From the NCBI GenBank assembly GCA_017404505.1, contig JAFRCE010000026.1, forward strand, positions 115,262 to 179,261: a DNA stretch of 64,000 nt, read 5' to 3'. The stretch comes from Solobacterium sp. (lineage in GTDB: Bacteria; Bacillota_I; Bacilli_A; Erysipelotrichales; Erysipelotrichaceae). The notes under the pieces are model-generated. The model did no database searches, had not been told where the DNA came from, and saw nothing but the letters and a program-made list of their open reading frames with translations. Each line of letters begins with the position of its first letter. Positions within the stretch are counted from its first letter, which is position 1. The position numbers and the translations under genes are program-made. Shown one piece after another: positions 31,227 to 39,620 of this stretch.

Positions 31227-32812
31227 CGTATCAGCTGCTTGACATCCGTAACACGGAACAATATGAGAAATATGGTCTTTCGCCGCTGTGTGAGAAAGTC
31301 TTCGCCGCCAACGGGCTGCGGGAGGATCAGATCGAAGAACTGCTGGCCGGGGACGACGTTCTCCATACCAGCCATGCGCCGTGTGTGCGGGCGGCCTGTG
31401 AAAGGATCCTGGCGGCAAAGCAGAACAGGGAGAAGGTCTTTGTCGGCGGTGATTATGACGCGGACGGCATCTGCAGCACCGCCATCATGAAGAAGACGCT
31501 GGATCTTCTGCATATTGAAAACGGCTATTACATTCCCGACCGTTTCAAAGAAGGTTACGGCCTGTCCGCTGCCACGGTCAGACTGGCTTATGAAAAAGGC
31601 TATTCGCTGATCATGACCGTCGACAACGGGGTCAAGGCCTTTGAAGCCATGGCAGAGGCGAGAAGGCTGAACCTGGATCTGATCATCACCGACCACCACC
31701 GCATCGAGGAGGAGATCGACGCGGATATCGTCGTTCATCCGGATTACATGGAACCGGAATATGAATATCTTTCCGGCGCCGGCGTGGCGCTCGAGATCAG
31801 CCGCTGTCTGATCGGCGAGGACGACGAGCTGACAGCGATGGCGGCCGTCGCCGCGATCGCCGACGTCATGCCGGTATGGCATGAGACCAGACGGATCATT
31901 CTCAAGGGTCTGAGCGTTCTCAGGCAGAAAAAGCCGCGTTCTCTGTACGCGCTGCTGTATCCGGGTAGCCCCGTGACGATGCGGACCGTCGCGTTTCAGA
32001 TCGTTCCGAAGCTGAACAGCGTCGGCCGCATGAACGATCTGTCCAACGTCAACACCGTGCCGCGCTATCTGCTGGCGAAGGACGAAAGAACGCTGTCTTC
32101 CTATGCTTTGCAGATCAGCCAGGTCAACGACGCCCGCAAAGCTCTTTCCGACGCCCAGGCGAAGCTGGCCGAGGAACTGATCAGCGACGATGCCATGCCC
32201 GTCATCTGCCGGGAGGATTTCCACGAAGGCATCTGCGGACTGATCGCCGGCCGGATCTCGTCCACAGTTCATAAACCGGTGCTCATCATGACCCGCAACG
32301 AAGACCTTTACAAAGGCAGCGGCCGCAGTGTGCCGGGTTTCGATCTGTTTGCCTTCCTGGCGCCGTTCCCCGAGCTCTGTGCCTTCGGCGGCCACGAGCA
32401 GGCGGTCGGTCTCAGCGTGCGCAGAGAAGACATGCCGGCGTTTCTGAAGCGGGTGAAAGAAAAGATGCAGGAAGTCAGCCTGGCGGAAATCAGTGAAGAG
32501 ACACCGGCCATTCTGATTTCGGGAAACGATATCACCATCGACGCCGTCATGGATCTGGAAGGGCTGCAGCCGCTCTCCAAGGAGATCTACACGACGTTCG
32601 TGCTGCCGGTGAAAGATCCGCTGCCTGTTTATGAGACAGCCAAAGTCGTCAAGTACGAGATACCCTGCGCGGCCGGCCGGCTGGAAGCCGTGCTGTACCG
32701 CCGCAAAAACATCAACGTTCCCGCCGATATCCGGTATCTGTTCGGCCATCTGACGATCAACCGCTGGAAGGGCCGGATCAGCTGTCAGTTTGACATCGAA
32801 AATATGGAATAA
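31223..32812 (+). CDS. recJ: Single-stranded-DNA-specific exonuclease RecJ
   Basis: The 529-residue nuclease degrades single-stranded DNA 5'-to-3' in recombination and mismatch repair. The DHH-family motifs are visible in order: GGDYDADGICSTAIMKK, MTVDNGVKAF, IITDHHRIEEE, and the DHHA1 region with GGHEQAVGLSV. The length is close to, and slightly under, the usual 550-600 residues; the missing part appears to be at the C-terminal OB region. Translation is coupled to the HAD gene. The apt gene lies 65 bases downstream, as in many Gram-positives. Confidence 0.93.
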   Translation: MTYQLLDIRNTEQYEKYGLSPLCEKVFAANGLREDQIEELLAGDDVLHTSHAPCVRAACERILAAKQNREKVFVGGDYDADGICSTAIMKKTLDLLHIENGYYIPDRFKEGYGLSAATVRLAYEKGYSLIMTVDNGVKAFEAMAEARRLNLDLIITDHHRIEEEIDADIVVHPDYMEPEYEYLSGAGVALEISRCLIGEDDELTAMAAVAAIADVMPVWHETRRIILKGLSVLRQKKPRSLYALLYPGSPVTMRTVAFQIVPKLNSVGRMNDLSNVNTVPRYLLAKDERTLSSYALQISQVNDARKALSDAQAKLAEELISDDAMPVICREDFHEGICGLIAGRISSTVHKPVLIMTRNEDLYKGSGRSVPGFDLFAFLAPFPELCAFGGHEQAVGLSVRREDMPAFLKRVKEKMQEVSLAEISEETPAILISGNDITIDAVMDLEGLQPLSKEIYTTFVLPVKDPLPVYETAKVVKYEIPCAAGRLEAVLYRRKNINVPADIRYLFGHLTINRWKGRISCQFDIENME

Positions 32813-32877
32813 ATGCGCCATTTCAGCCGCATTGTTGTATAATACGATTATCTTTAATCAAGGGAGGAATGAAAGCC

Positions 32878-33411
32878 ATGGCTGTCAATCTTGAAGAATA
32901 TATCGCATCTGTAAAAGACTTTCCGATCAAGGGAATTCTGTTCCGTGACGTCACACCTGTACTTCAGCATCCGGAAGCGTTCCGTGAGGCTACAGACAGA
33001 TTTAAGGAATTCGCGACTAAGATCAACGCGAATGTTATCGTCGGTCCGGAAAGCCGCGGCTTCATTTTCGGCGCACCGGTCGCTCTGGATCTCGGCCTGA
33101 GCTTTGTGCCGGCCAGAAAGCCCGGCAAACTGCCGCGTGAGACGGTCAGCGTCAGCTATGCCCTTGAGTATGGAACAGCGGAAATTCATGTGCATAAAGA
33201 TGCCATCAAACCTGGTGACAGAGTTCTGATCATCGACGATCTGCTTGCCACAGGCGGCACTGCCAAGGCAGCTGCCGAACTGGTTGAAAAACTGGGCGGC
33301 ACGGTAGCGGGTTTTGCCTTCGTCATCGAACTGTACGGCAACGGCATGGAAGGCCGCAAGGTACTGGCGGACTACAATGTCCTGTCGCTGCTTCAGATGA
33401 GTGACCAGTAA
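32878..33411 (+). CDS. apt: Adenine phosphoribosyltransferase
   Basis: The 177-residue enzyme salvages adenine to AMP with PRPP. The PRPP loop DRVLIIDDLLATGGTAKAAAELV, the N-terminal SVKDFPIKGILFRDVTPVL, and the hood segment ESRGFIFGAPVALDLGLSFVPARKPGKLP are all classic for Apt. Two in-frame ATGs exist; 32869 sits only one or two bases after the GGGAGG site, so 32878 with about ten bases spacing is chosen. A TATAAT at 32838-32843 could be its own -10. The terminator follows directly after the stop. Confidence 0.95.
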   Translation: MAVNLEEYIASVKDFPIKGILFRDVTPVLQHPEAFREATDRFKEFATKINANVIVGPESRGFIFGAPVALDLGLSFVPARKPGKLPRETVSVSYALEYGTAEIHVHKDAIKPGDRVLIIDDLLATGGTAKAAAELVEKLGGTVAGFAFVIELYGNGMEGRKVLADYNVLSLLQMSDQ

Positions 33412-33436
33412 TCGAAGAGAAATCTTCGATTTTTTC
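33411..33436 (+). terminator. Terminator after apt
   Basis: ATCGAAGA-GAAA-TCTTCGAT (33411-33430) followed by TTTTT. The stem starts one base before the end of the apt stop codon. Confidence 0.92.
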
Positions 33437-33464
33437 AAACGAACAGGAAAAGGGGGTGAGGTGA

Positions 33465-35666
33465 ATGTCCGATCATGTAAATCCCGGAGTGGAAGATGTG
33501 ATGAAGGAAGCCGGCAGTTATATTCATGACGCCAACAGTCTGGAACTGATCCGCCGGGCAGCGAACTACGCTGCCGAGCATCATGCCGGCCAGTTCCGGC
33601 GCAGCGGCGAACCGTATTTCATTCATCTCATCAACGTTGCCTATATTCTTGCCACGCTGCGGGTCGGTCCGCAGACGATCGCGGCCGGTTTTCTGCATGA
33701 CGCGATCGAGGACTGCGGCATCAGCCGTGAAGAGCTGGCGAAGGATTTTGACGAGGAGATCGCCGAGCTGGTCGAAGCGGTCACCAAGATCGGCACCCTG
33801 ACCTACAAGGGCAAGGACGATCCCGAATACCAGGCGGCCAATCACCGTAAGATCTTCATCGCCATGGCGAAAGACGTGCGCGTCATTCTCATCAAGCTGG
33901 TGGACCGTCTGCACAACATGCGCACCCTGCAGTATCAGCCGGAGAAATCACAGAAGCGCATCGCTTCCGAGACGCTGGACGTCTACGCGCCGATCGCTCA
34001 CCGGCTTGGTATCAGCGCCATCAAGAACGAACTCGAAGACCTCAGTTTCTATTATCTGAACCGTGAGGAATACTACCATATCGCCCATCTGGTCGAAGCG
34101 AAAAAGACGGAGCGTGACGAATCGGTCAACACGATGATCCGCGAGATCAGCGAGATGCTGAAAGAGCACAATATCGAATTCCGCATCTTCGGCCGTTCCA
34201 AGCATCTGTATTCGATCTACCGCAAGATGATCACCAAGCACAAGCGCTTCGATGAGATCCTTGATCTGCTGGCGATCCGCATCGTCACGAAAACCGAGCA
34301 GAACTGCTATGAGATCCTCGGTTACATCCACGCCAAATACAAGCCGATCCCGGGCCGTCTGAAGGACTATATCGCCGTTCCCAAAACGAACATGTACCAG
34401 TCCCTGCACACGACCATCATCGGTGACGAAGGGCGTATCTTCGAAGTACAGATCCGCACCGAGGAGATGGACGACATCGCCGAACGCGGTGTCGCCGCGC
34501 ACTGGCGCTACAAGGAAGGCCGCAAATACGACGCCCGGGCGGAGCAGCGCGAGATCGAGGAGAAACTGTCCTGGTTCAAGAATTTCGCCGTCTACAGCGA
34601 AGAGGAAAGCAGCGAGACAGCTTCCGAGTACATGGAGACGCTGCAGAAGGACGTCTTCTCGGCCAATGTCTATGTCATGACCCCGAAAGGCCGGGTCATC
34701 GACCTGCCGAGCGGCGCCACGCCGATCGACTTCGCATACCGCATTCATACCGACGTCGGCCATACCACGGTCGGTGCCATCGTCAACGACGCGATGGTGC
34801 CGCTGAATACCGAACTGCATACTGGCGACGTCGTGCAGATCAAGACGATGAAGGGTACCGGTCCGAGTGAGGACTGGCTGAAATTCGTCAAAACCAATCA
34901 GGCCCGCAACAAGATCCGCAGCTATCTGGCCAAGAAGGAAACGGAAAAGCACGAGGCGAAGGTGCCTGATGGGGAAAGAATGCTGACGGACGAACTGCGG
35001 CGGCGCGGTTTTGATCCGAAAGACTACATGGACAAGAAGAAACTCGAACATGTCTTCAAGGAATTCCGGGTTTCCAATTATACCGATCTGATGTACGGCA
35101 TCGCCGTCAAGTCGATCAGCACCACCAAGGTGATCGAACGGCTGACCAATCAGAAATCACGCATTTCCGAAGACGAGGCGCTGAGCCACATCTTCGCCCG
35201 TGAAGCACCCAGACGTACTTCCAAGAGCGGTCTGGTCATTCCCGGCATCGACACGATGAAGATGTCGCTGTCGCATTGCTGCAAGCCGGTCTACGGCGAC
35301 GACATCGTCGGCTACATTACCAAGAACGAAGGCGTCAAGGTGCACCGCCGCGAATGCGCCAATATCCAGGGCGTCAAGTCCCGTCTGATCGACGTTTACT
35401 GGGACGAAGGCGACACGGAAAGATACTACGATTCGGAACTGGTGGTGCGGGCCTTCGACCGAAGTTTCCTGCTGACCGATATCGTGACAGTCGTCTCCCA
35501 GTGCAAGGCGCCGATGGAGGCGGTCAATGCGACGGTCGATCACGAGACCCTGACCTGCACGATCAAGATGACGGTACGGGTCCACGATCTCGAACATGTC
35601 AACAATGTCATTGCCAACGTCCGCAAGGTCGAATCGGTGCAGTCTGTCGTCCGCACCGCGCAGTGA
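33465..35666 (+). CDS. relA: Bifunctional (p)ppGpp synthetase/hydrolase
   Basis: The 733-residue Rel protein makes and breaks the stringent-response alarmone. The N-terminal HD hydrolase domain has HHAGQFRRSGEPYFIH and FLHDAIEDC, with VDRLHNMRTL. The synthetase domain follows, with YIAVPKTNMYQSLHTT and FEVQIRTEEMDDIAERGVAAHWRYKEG. Then come TGS (about 400-460, VYVMTPKGRVIDLPSGATPIDFAYRIH), the zinc-finger-like CCKPVYGDDIVGYITKNEGVKVHRREC and a C-terminal ACT domain. Both catalytic halves look intact. The start has AAGGGGGTGA eight bases upstream. It is adjacent to apt, as in B. subtilis. Confidence 0.96.
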   Translation: MSDHVNPGVEDVMKEAGSYIHDANSLELIRRAANYAAEHHAGQFRRSGEPYFIHLINVAYILATLRVGPQTIAAGFLHDAIEDCGISREELAKDFDEEIAELVEAVTKIGTLTYKGKDDPEYQAANHRKIFIAMAKDVRVILIKLVDRLHNMRTLQYQPEKSQKRIASETLDVYAPIAHRLGISAIKNELEDLSFYYLNREEYYHIAHLVEAKKTERDESVNTMIREISEMLKEHNIEFRIFGRSKHLYSIYRKMITKHKRFDEILDLLAIRIVTKTEQNCYEILGYIHAKYKPIPGRLKDYIAVPKTNMYQSLHTTIIGDEGRIFEVQIRTEEMDDIAERGVAAHWRYKEGRKYDARAEQREIEEKLSWFKNFAVYSEEESSETASEYMETLQKDVFSANVYVMTPKGRVIDLPSGATPIDFAYRIHTDVGHTTVGAIVNDAMVPLNTELHTGDVVQIKTMKGTGPSEDWLKFVKTNQARNKIRSYLAKKETEKHEAKVPDGERMLTDELRRRGFDPKDYMDKKKLEHVFKEFRVSNYTDLMYGIAVKSISTTKVIERLTNQKSRISEDEALSHIFAREAPRRTSKSGLVIPGIDTMKMSLSHCCKPVYGDDIVGYITKNEGVKVHRRECANIQGVKSRLIDVYWDEGDTERYYDSELVVRAFDRSFLLTDIVTVVSQCKAPMEAVNATVDHETLTCTIKMTVRVHDLEHVNNVIANVRKVESVQSVVRTAQ

Positions 35667-35669
35667 CGC

Positions 35670-35698
35670 TTGTTTAAACCCGCAAATGGGTCTATAAT
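35670..35698 (+). promoter_or_regulatory. Promoter of the hisS-aspS T-box unit
   Basis: TTGTTT (35670-35675), 17 bases, TATAAT (35693-35698), immediately downstream of relA. Confidence 0.75.
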
Positions 35699-35704
35699 AA
35701 CTGC

Positions 35705-35927
35705 GTTATCAAAATTCCGTGAAGGAGAGATCCCGCTCAGGACTGATACAGCGACAATGGTACGGTGAAAGCATTGGCAGAAGCGGACGGGAAAGACACT
35801 CCGGAGAAGATGTTCTGAATTCAGTAGGAACGTACGTATTCCGCGTTAAGGAGAAAGGGCATGCCAGAGGGCATGAACTAAGGTGGTACCGCGCGCACAG
35901 CGTCCTTGGATGAGGACGCTTTTTTAT
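35705..35927 (+). ncRNA. T-box riboswitch of hisS-aspS
   Basis: The leader has the diagnostic T-box sequence AAGGTGGTACCGCG (35880-35893) with the TGGT bulge (35884-35887) that senses the uncharged tRNA acceptor end. Next is a terminator, GCGTCCT/AGGACGC (35900-35906 with 35913-35919) and six T residues. In stem I the specifier region carries GACAC (35795-35799), flanked by GAAA and TCCGG, so both GAC (Asp) and CAC (His) can be read. The promoter -10 TATAAT at 35693 sets the 5' end near 35705. Uncharged tRNA would favour the antiterminator and let hisS-aspS be made. Confidence 0.95.
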
Positions 35928-35944
35928 GTAAGGAGGAAGGAAAC

Positions 35945-37213
35945 ATGAACTATCAGACACCAAGGGGCACATACGACATCCTGCCGGAGGAGATCGCCGC
36001 CTGGCATGATGCCGAGGAAAAGATCCGCCGCATTACCGAACTTTACCGCTACCGTGAGATCCGCACCCCGTATTTTGAAGACACGAAAGTCTTCAAGCGT
36101 GAAAATGACAGTTCCGACATGGTCAACAAGGAAATGTACACCTTCGCGATGGGGCAGGAATCCTATACGCTGCGGCCGGAAGGCACCGCCGGTGTCATCC
36201 GCGCCTTCGATCAGCACAAACTCTACGGCGCCATGGAACTGCCGGCCCGTTTCTGGTATCTTGGCGCGATGTTCCGCCACGAGCGTCCGCAGAAGGGCAG
36301 ACAGCGTCAGTTCACCCAGTTCGGCATCGAAAACATCGGTGCCAAATCACCGGAACTCGACGCCGAGACGATCGCCCTTGGCTATGACATCGTCAAGGCC
36401 ATGGACATTTCTTCCGTCAAGGTGTTGATCAACACGCTGGGCGACGACGAATCCAGAGCCGCCTACCGGGAAGCACTCAAGCAGCACTTCGCACCGTATC
36501 TTTCCGAACTGTGCGGTGACTGTCAGAGAAGATACGAACAGAACCCGCTGCGCATTCTCGACTGCAAGGTCGACCATGATAAGGACTGCATGAAGACAGC
36601 GCCGAAGCTCAGCGAATATCTCAACGAGGAATCGCGCGCCTATTTCGATCAGGTTCTCAGATGCCTTGACGAGCTGGGCATTCCCTATGAGATCGACGAG
36701 CGGCTGGTCAGAGGCCTGGACTACTATACCCACACCGTATTCGAAGTCGTCTCCACCCGGCCGGATTCCGGCGCCCAGGCGACCGTCTTCGCCGGCGGCA
36801 GATACGACCACTTCGTTTCCTATTACGGCGGTCCGGATCTTTCCGGCATCGGCTTCGCCATCGGCATGGAGCGGCTGATCGCTCTGGCGAAAGAAGAAGG
36901 ACACGCCTTTAAAGAAGAACCTGCCTGCGCTGCTTATGTCATCGGTCTTGGCCAGGTAGGCAGCACTGTGCTGAAGACGGTGCAGGATCTGCGCAGGGCC
37001 GGCATCGTGGCGGAAGGCAACATGGTTCCCCGGTCACTGAAGGCCCAGTTCAAAAGCGCCGACCGCAGCGGCGCGAAGTTCACCGTGATCATCGGTGAAG
37101 ATGAAGTCAGAAACGGCACCTGCAACGTCAAGCTGCCGGACCGCAGCCAGGTCAGCGTCAGCCTGCGTGAGCTGCCGGCATACATTAAAGAACAGGGAGG
37201 AAACAACGAATGA
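35945..37213 (+). CDS. hisS: Histidine--tRNA ligase
   Basis: The 422-residue class II synthetase charges tRNA-His. Motif 2 region FRHERPQKGRQRQFTQFGIE, the histidine-A site GLDYYTHTVFEV and the final SGIGFAIGMERLI are all present, plus a C-terminal anticodon-binding domain (about 330-420). The ATG at 35945 has AAGGAGGAAGG upstream; an in-frame ATG at 35906 is inside the terminator and rejected. It is T-box controlled and overlaps aspS by 4 bases. Confidence 0.96.
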   Translation: MNYQTPRGTYDILPEEIAAWHDAEEKIRRITELYRYREIRTPYFEDTKVFKRENDSSDMVNKEMYTFAMGQESYTLRPEGTAGVIRAFDQHKLYGAMELPARFWYLGAMFRHERPQKGRQRQFTQFGIENIGAKSPELDAETIALGYDIVKAMDISSVKVLINTLGDDESRAAYREALKQHFAPYLSELCGDCQRRYEQNPLRILDCKVDHDKDCMKTAPKLSEYLNEESRAYFDQVLRCLDELGIPYEIDERLVRGLDYYTHTVFEVVSTRPDSGAQATVFAGGRYDHFVSYYGGPDLSGIGFAIGMERLIALAKEEGHAFKEEPACAAYVIGLGQVGSTVLKTVQDLRRAGIVAEGNMVPRSLKAQFKSADRSGAKFTVIIGEDEVRNGTCNVKLPDRSQVSVSLRELPAYIKEQGGNNE

Positions 37214-38967
37214 AACGCACCCATGGATGCGGCGAGCTGCGCCGCGAAAACGTCAATGAAAAAGTCACCCTGATCGGCTGGGTGGCAAAACGCAGAAATC
37301 TCGGCTCACTGGTATTTATCGACCTGCGCGACCGTTCCGGTATCTGCCAGATCACCTTCGACGAAACGATGGCCGGCAAAGTGCAGGAAGTGCGCAGTGA
37401 ATTCATCCTCCAGGTCAGCGGCACGGTGCAGATGCGCGGCGCCGCCAATCCGAAGATGAAGACCGGCGAGATCGAAGTCCTGGCGGAAGACGTCACGATC
37501 GTCAACCGCGCTGAAACAGCGCCGATCACGATCGCCGACGATACCGACACCAGCGAGGATACAAGACTGAAATACAGATATCTCGATCTGAGAAGACCGG
37601 TCCTGCAGCAGATCCTGATGCTCCGACACAAGGTCTGCATGATCGCCCGCAATACGCTCGACGCGGAGGGCTTCGTGGAAGTCGAGACACCGATCCTGGC
37701 CCGCTCCACACCGGAAGGGGCAAGAGACTATCTGGTTCCTTCCCGTATCTACAACGGCAAATTCTGGGCTCTGCCGCAGTCACCGCAGATCTACAAGCAG
37801 CTGCTGATGATCGCCGGCATGGAAAAATACTTCCAGATCGCCAGATGCTTCCGTGATGAGGACCTGCGTTCCGATCGCCAGCCGGAATTCACCCAGATCG
37901 ACATCGAGATGAGCTTCGGTGACGAAGACACGGTATTCGCCGTCGTCGAAAAACTGATGCGCGATATCTTCAAGGGCACGATCAACGTCGATCTCGAAGA
38001 ACACTTCGTGCGCATTCCGTACGCCGAATGCATCCGCCGCTTTGGCACCGACAAGCCGGATCTGCGCTACGGCAACGAGATCCGGGATCTCTCCGGCTTG
38101 TTTAAAGAGACCGAATTCCAGGTCTTCCGCAATGTCCTCGACAGCAACGGCGTCATCGGCGCTTTACGTTTTGAAAACGCCGCCGACAAGTACAGCCGCA
38201 AGGGTCTCGACAAACTGCAGGATTTCGTCAAACACGGCTTCAAGGCTAAGGCGCTGGCGTATCTGAAGATGGAAAACGGCACATTGAGCGGCTCGGTCTA
38301 TAAACCGCTGAGTGAAGCGGAAAGGGAAGCCATCGTAAAGGAACTGGATATGCATGACAACGATCTGGTTCTGATCATCGCCGATCAGCCGAAGATCGCC
38401 CTGAGCGCGCTTGGCGCCCTGCGTGTCAGACTTGCCAGAGAACTGGATATCATTCCCAAGGATGTCTATAAATTCCTGTGGGTCGCGGATTTCCCGATGT
38501 TCGAATACAGCGAGGAAGAGGGCAGATGGGTGGCATGCCACCATCCGTTCACAGCCCCGAAGGCGGAAGACGTCGACAAGCTCTTCAGCGATCCCGAACA
38601 TGTCAGTTCGCGCGCCTATGACCTGGTCATCAACGGTTATGAACTGCTTTCCGGCTCGATCCGTATCCACGATCAGGATCTGCAGGAGAAGGTCTTCGAG
38701 GCGATCGGCCTGACCATGGAAGCGGCCAGACAGCGCTTCGGCTTCTTCCTTGACGCGTTCAGATACGGCACACCGCCGCACGGCGGCGTGGGCATCGGTC
38801 TGGAACGTCTCGTCATGGTGCTGGCCGGCACCGACAACATCCGCGATGTCGTCGCTTTCCCGACCACCAACAGTTCCTTCGACATGATGAGCGAAGCGCC
38901 CAACGTCGTCGACAAGGCCCAGCTGGATATCCTCGGTATCGAAATAACCAAAAAAGATAACGAATAA
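37210..38967 (+). CDS. aspS: Aspartate--tRNA ligase
   Basis: The 585-residue class IIb synthetase starts with an OB anticodon-binding domain (KRTHGCGELR...LIGWVAKRRNLGSLVFIDLRDRSG). The catalytic core has RYLDLRRPVLQQ, FVEVETPILARSTPEGARDYLVPSRI, QIARCFRDEDLRSDRQPEFTQIDIEM and the final FRYGTPPHGGVGIGLERLVM. The GAD insertion between motifs 2 and 3 (about 285-415) marks the bacterial type. The start overlaps hisS (ATGA), so both synthetases are made from one T-box-controlled message. Confidence 0.97.
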   Translation: MKRTHGCGELRRENVNEKVTLIGWVAKRRNLGSLVFIDLRDRSGICQITFDETMAGKVQEVRSEFILQVSGTVQMRGAANPKMKTGEIEVLAEDVTIVNRAETAPITIADDTDTSEDTRLKYRYLDLRRPVLQQILMLRHKVCMIARNTLDAEGFVEVETPILARSTPEGARDYLVPSRIYNGKFWALPQSPQIYKQLLMIAGMEKYFQIARCFRDEDLRSDRQPEFTQIDIEMSFGDEDTVFAVVEKLMRDIFKGTINVDLEEHFVRIPYAECIRRFGTDKPDLRYGNEIRDLSGLFKETEFQVFRNVLDSNGVIGALRFENAADKYSRKGLDKLQDFVKHGFKAKALAYLKMENGTLSGSVYKPLSEAEREAIVKELDMHDNDLVLIIADQPKIALSALGALRVRLARELDIIPKDVYKFLWVADFPMFEYSEEEGRWVACHHPFTAPKAEDVDKLFSDPEHVSSRAYDLVINGYELLSGSIRIHDQDLQEKVFEAIGLTMEAARQRFGFFLDAFRYGTPPHGGVGIGLERLVMVLAGTDNIRDVVAFPTTNSSFDMMSEAPNVVDKAQLDILGIEITKKDNE

Positions 38968-38974
38968 TATATGA

Positions 38975-39009
38975 GGTGTCAAGACTGTAAATGTCTGACA
39001 CCTTTGTTT
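38975..39009 (+). terminator. Terminator of hisS-aspS
   Basis: GGTGTCA-GAC / GTC-TGACACC hairpin followed by TTTGTTTT. The T-run merges with the -10 of the next RNA. Confidence 0.85.
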
Positions 39010-39015
39010 TATAAT
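39010..39015 (+). promoter_or_regulatory. -10 box of the 6S-like RNA
   Basis: TATAAT at 39010-39015 puts transcription start at about 39022, exactly where the closing stem of the RNA begins. The -35 region (about 38986) is poor and lies in the aspS terminator. Confidence 0.6.
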
Positions 39016-39021
39016 GAAGTT

Positions 39022-39178
39022 GCCGGAGGACCACATATTTTTCCTACATTTTGATATAAGGGAATTCTGACTGGCGACTCCCGTGTTGAACGCCCGGTAC
39101 GGCCGGGAATCCTGACGGACGACCAAGAATACCCACCTCTACATAAGAGGGAACATATCACCCCTTCGGCTTTTATTT
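39022..39178 (+). ncRNA. ssrS: 6S RNA-like regulatory RNA
   Basis: No protein is encoded here and the sequence folds as one long rod of about 155 bases. The closing stem pairs GCCGGAGG (39022-39029) with CCTTCGGC (39163-39170) and is followed by TTTTATTT, which can end transcription. Beyond a few interior pairs there is a large central bubble, whose 3' strand holds a small hairpin CCTCT-ACATA-AGAGG, as in Bacillota 6S RNAs. The upper arm pairs GGG..ATTCT with AGAAT.CCC and ends in CCCGG/CCGGG. The gene lies right after aspS, where B. subtilis has its 6S-1 gene. Its known role is to bind the sigma-A RNA polymerase. Confidence 0.82.
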
Positions 39179-39259
39179 ACGCTCTCAAGACGGTATGGTT
39201 ATTGAAACCTGCCGGAAAAGAGGATAAAATATACACGTTGTAAAAAAGGTGGTGTTAAT

Positions 39260-39472
39260 ATGACAGAATTCTGGGCATCTCTCTTATGGTTTATCGGCGG
39301 CGCTATCGTATCGGCGATCGTCACCTTCTTCTTAACCAAGAGATATTTCGAAAAACAGCTGAAAGAGAATCCTCCGATCAACGAGAAGATGATTCGTGCC
39401 ATGTTCATGCAGATGGGCCGTAAGCCTTCCGAGGCGCAGATCCGTCAGGTCATGAAACAGATGCAGAAATAA
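39260..39472 (+). CDS. UPF0154 family membrane protein (YneF-like)
   Basis: The 70-residue protein has one N-terminal membrane helix (about 5-27, LLWFIGGAIVSAIVTFFLT). A charged cytoplasmic tail then carries the family signature FEKQLKENPPINEKMIRAMFMQMGRKPSEAQIRQVMKQM. UPF0154 proteins are conserved in Bacillota and Tenericutes, and their function is not established. The start has AAAGGTGG nine bases upstream. A hairpin terminator follows. Confidence 0.9.
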   Translation: MTEFWASLLWFIGGAIVSAIVTFFLTKRYFEKQLKENPPINEKMIRAMFMQMGRKPSEAQIRQVMKQMQK

Positions 39473-39473
39473 A

Positions 39474-39500
39474 GGGTCCTGATACAAGGATCCTTTTTTC
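39474..39500 (+). terminator. Terminator after the YneF-like gene
   Basis: GGGTCC/GGATCC stem (one G-U pair) followed by six T residues. Confidence 0.8.
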
Positions 39501-39620
39501 ATACACCGCTCTTTTTCATATCCGGCAGAGAGGGAAGAAAGGGCAACTTTCATCACCCAGGCAGTATATTTTTAGCGCCTGAAGGAGTATAATAAAACAG
39601 GCAAAAAACAGGAGGACATA

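Noticed and set aside
30905..32821. 638-residue minus-strand frame opposite recJ
   Set aside because: Antisense to recJ and the HAD gene, no start with a ribosome site and no known domain.
33948..35051. 367-residue minus-strand frame in relA
   Set aside because: Antisense shadow of a fully motif-supported relA gene.
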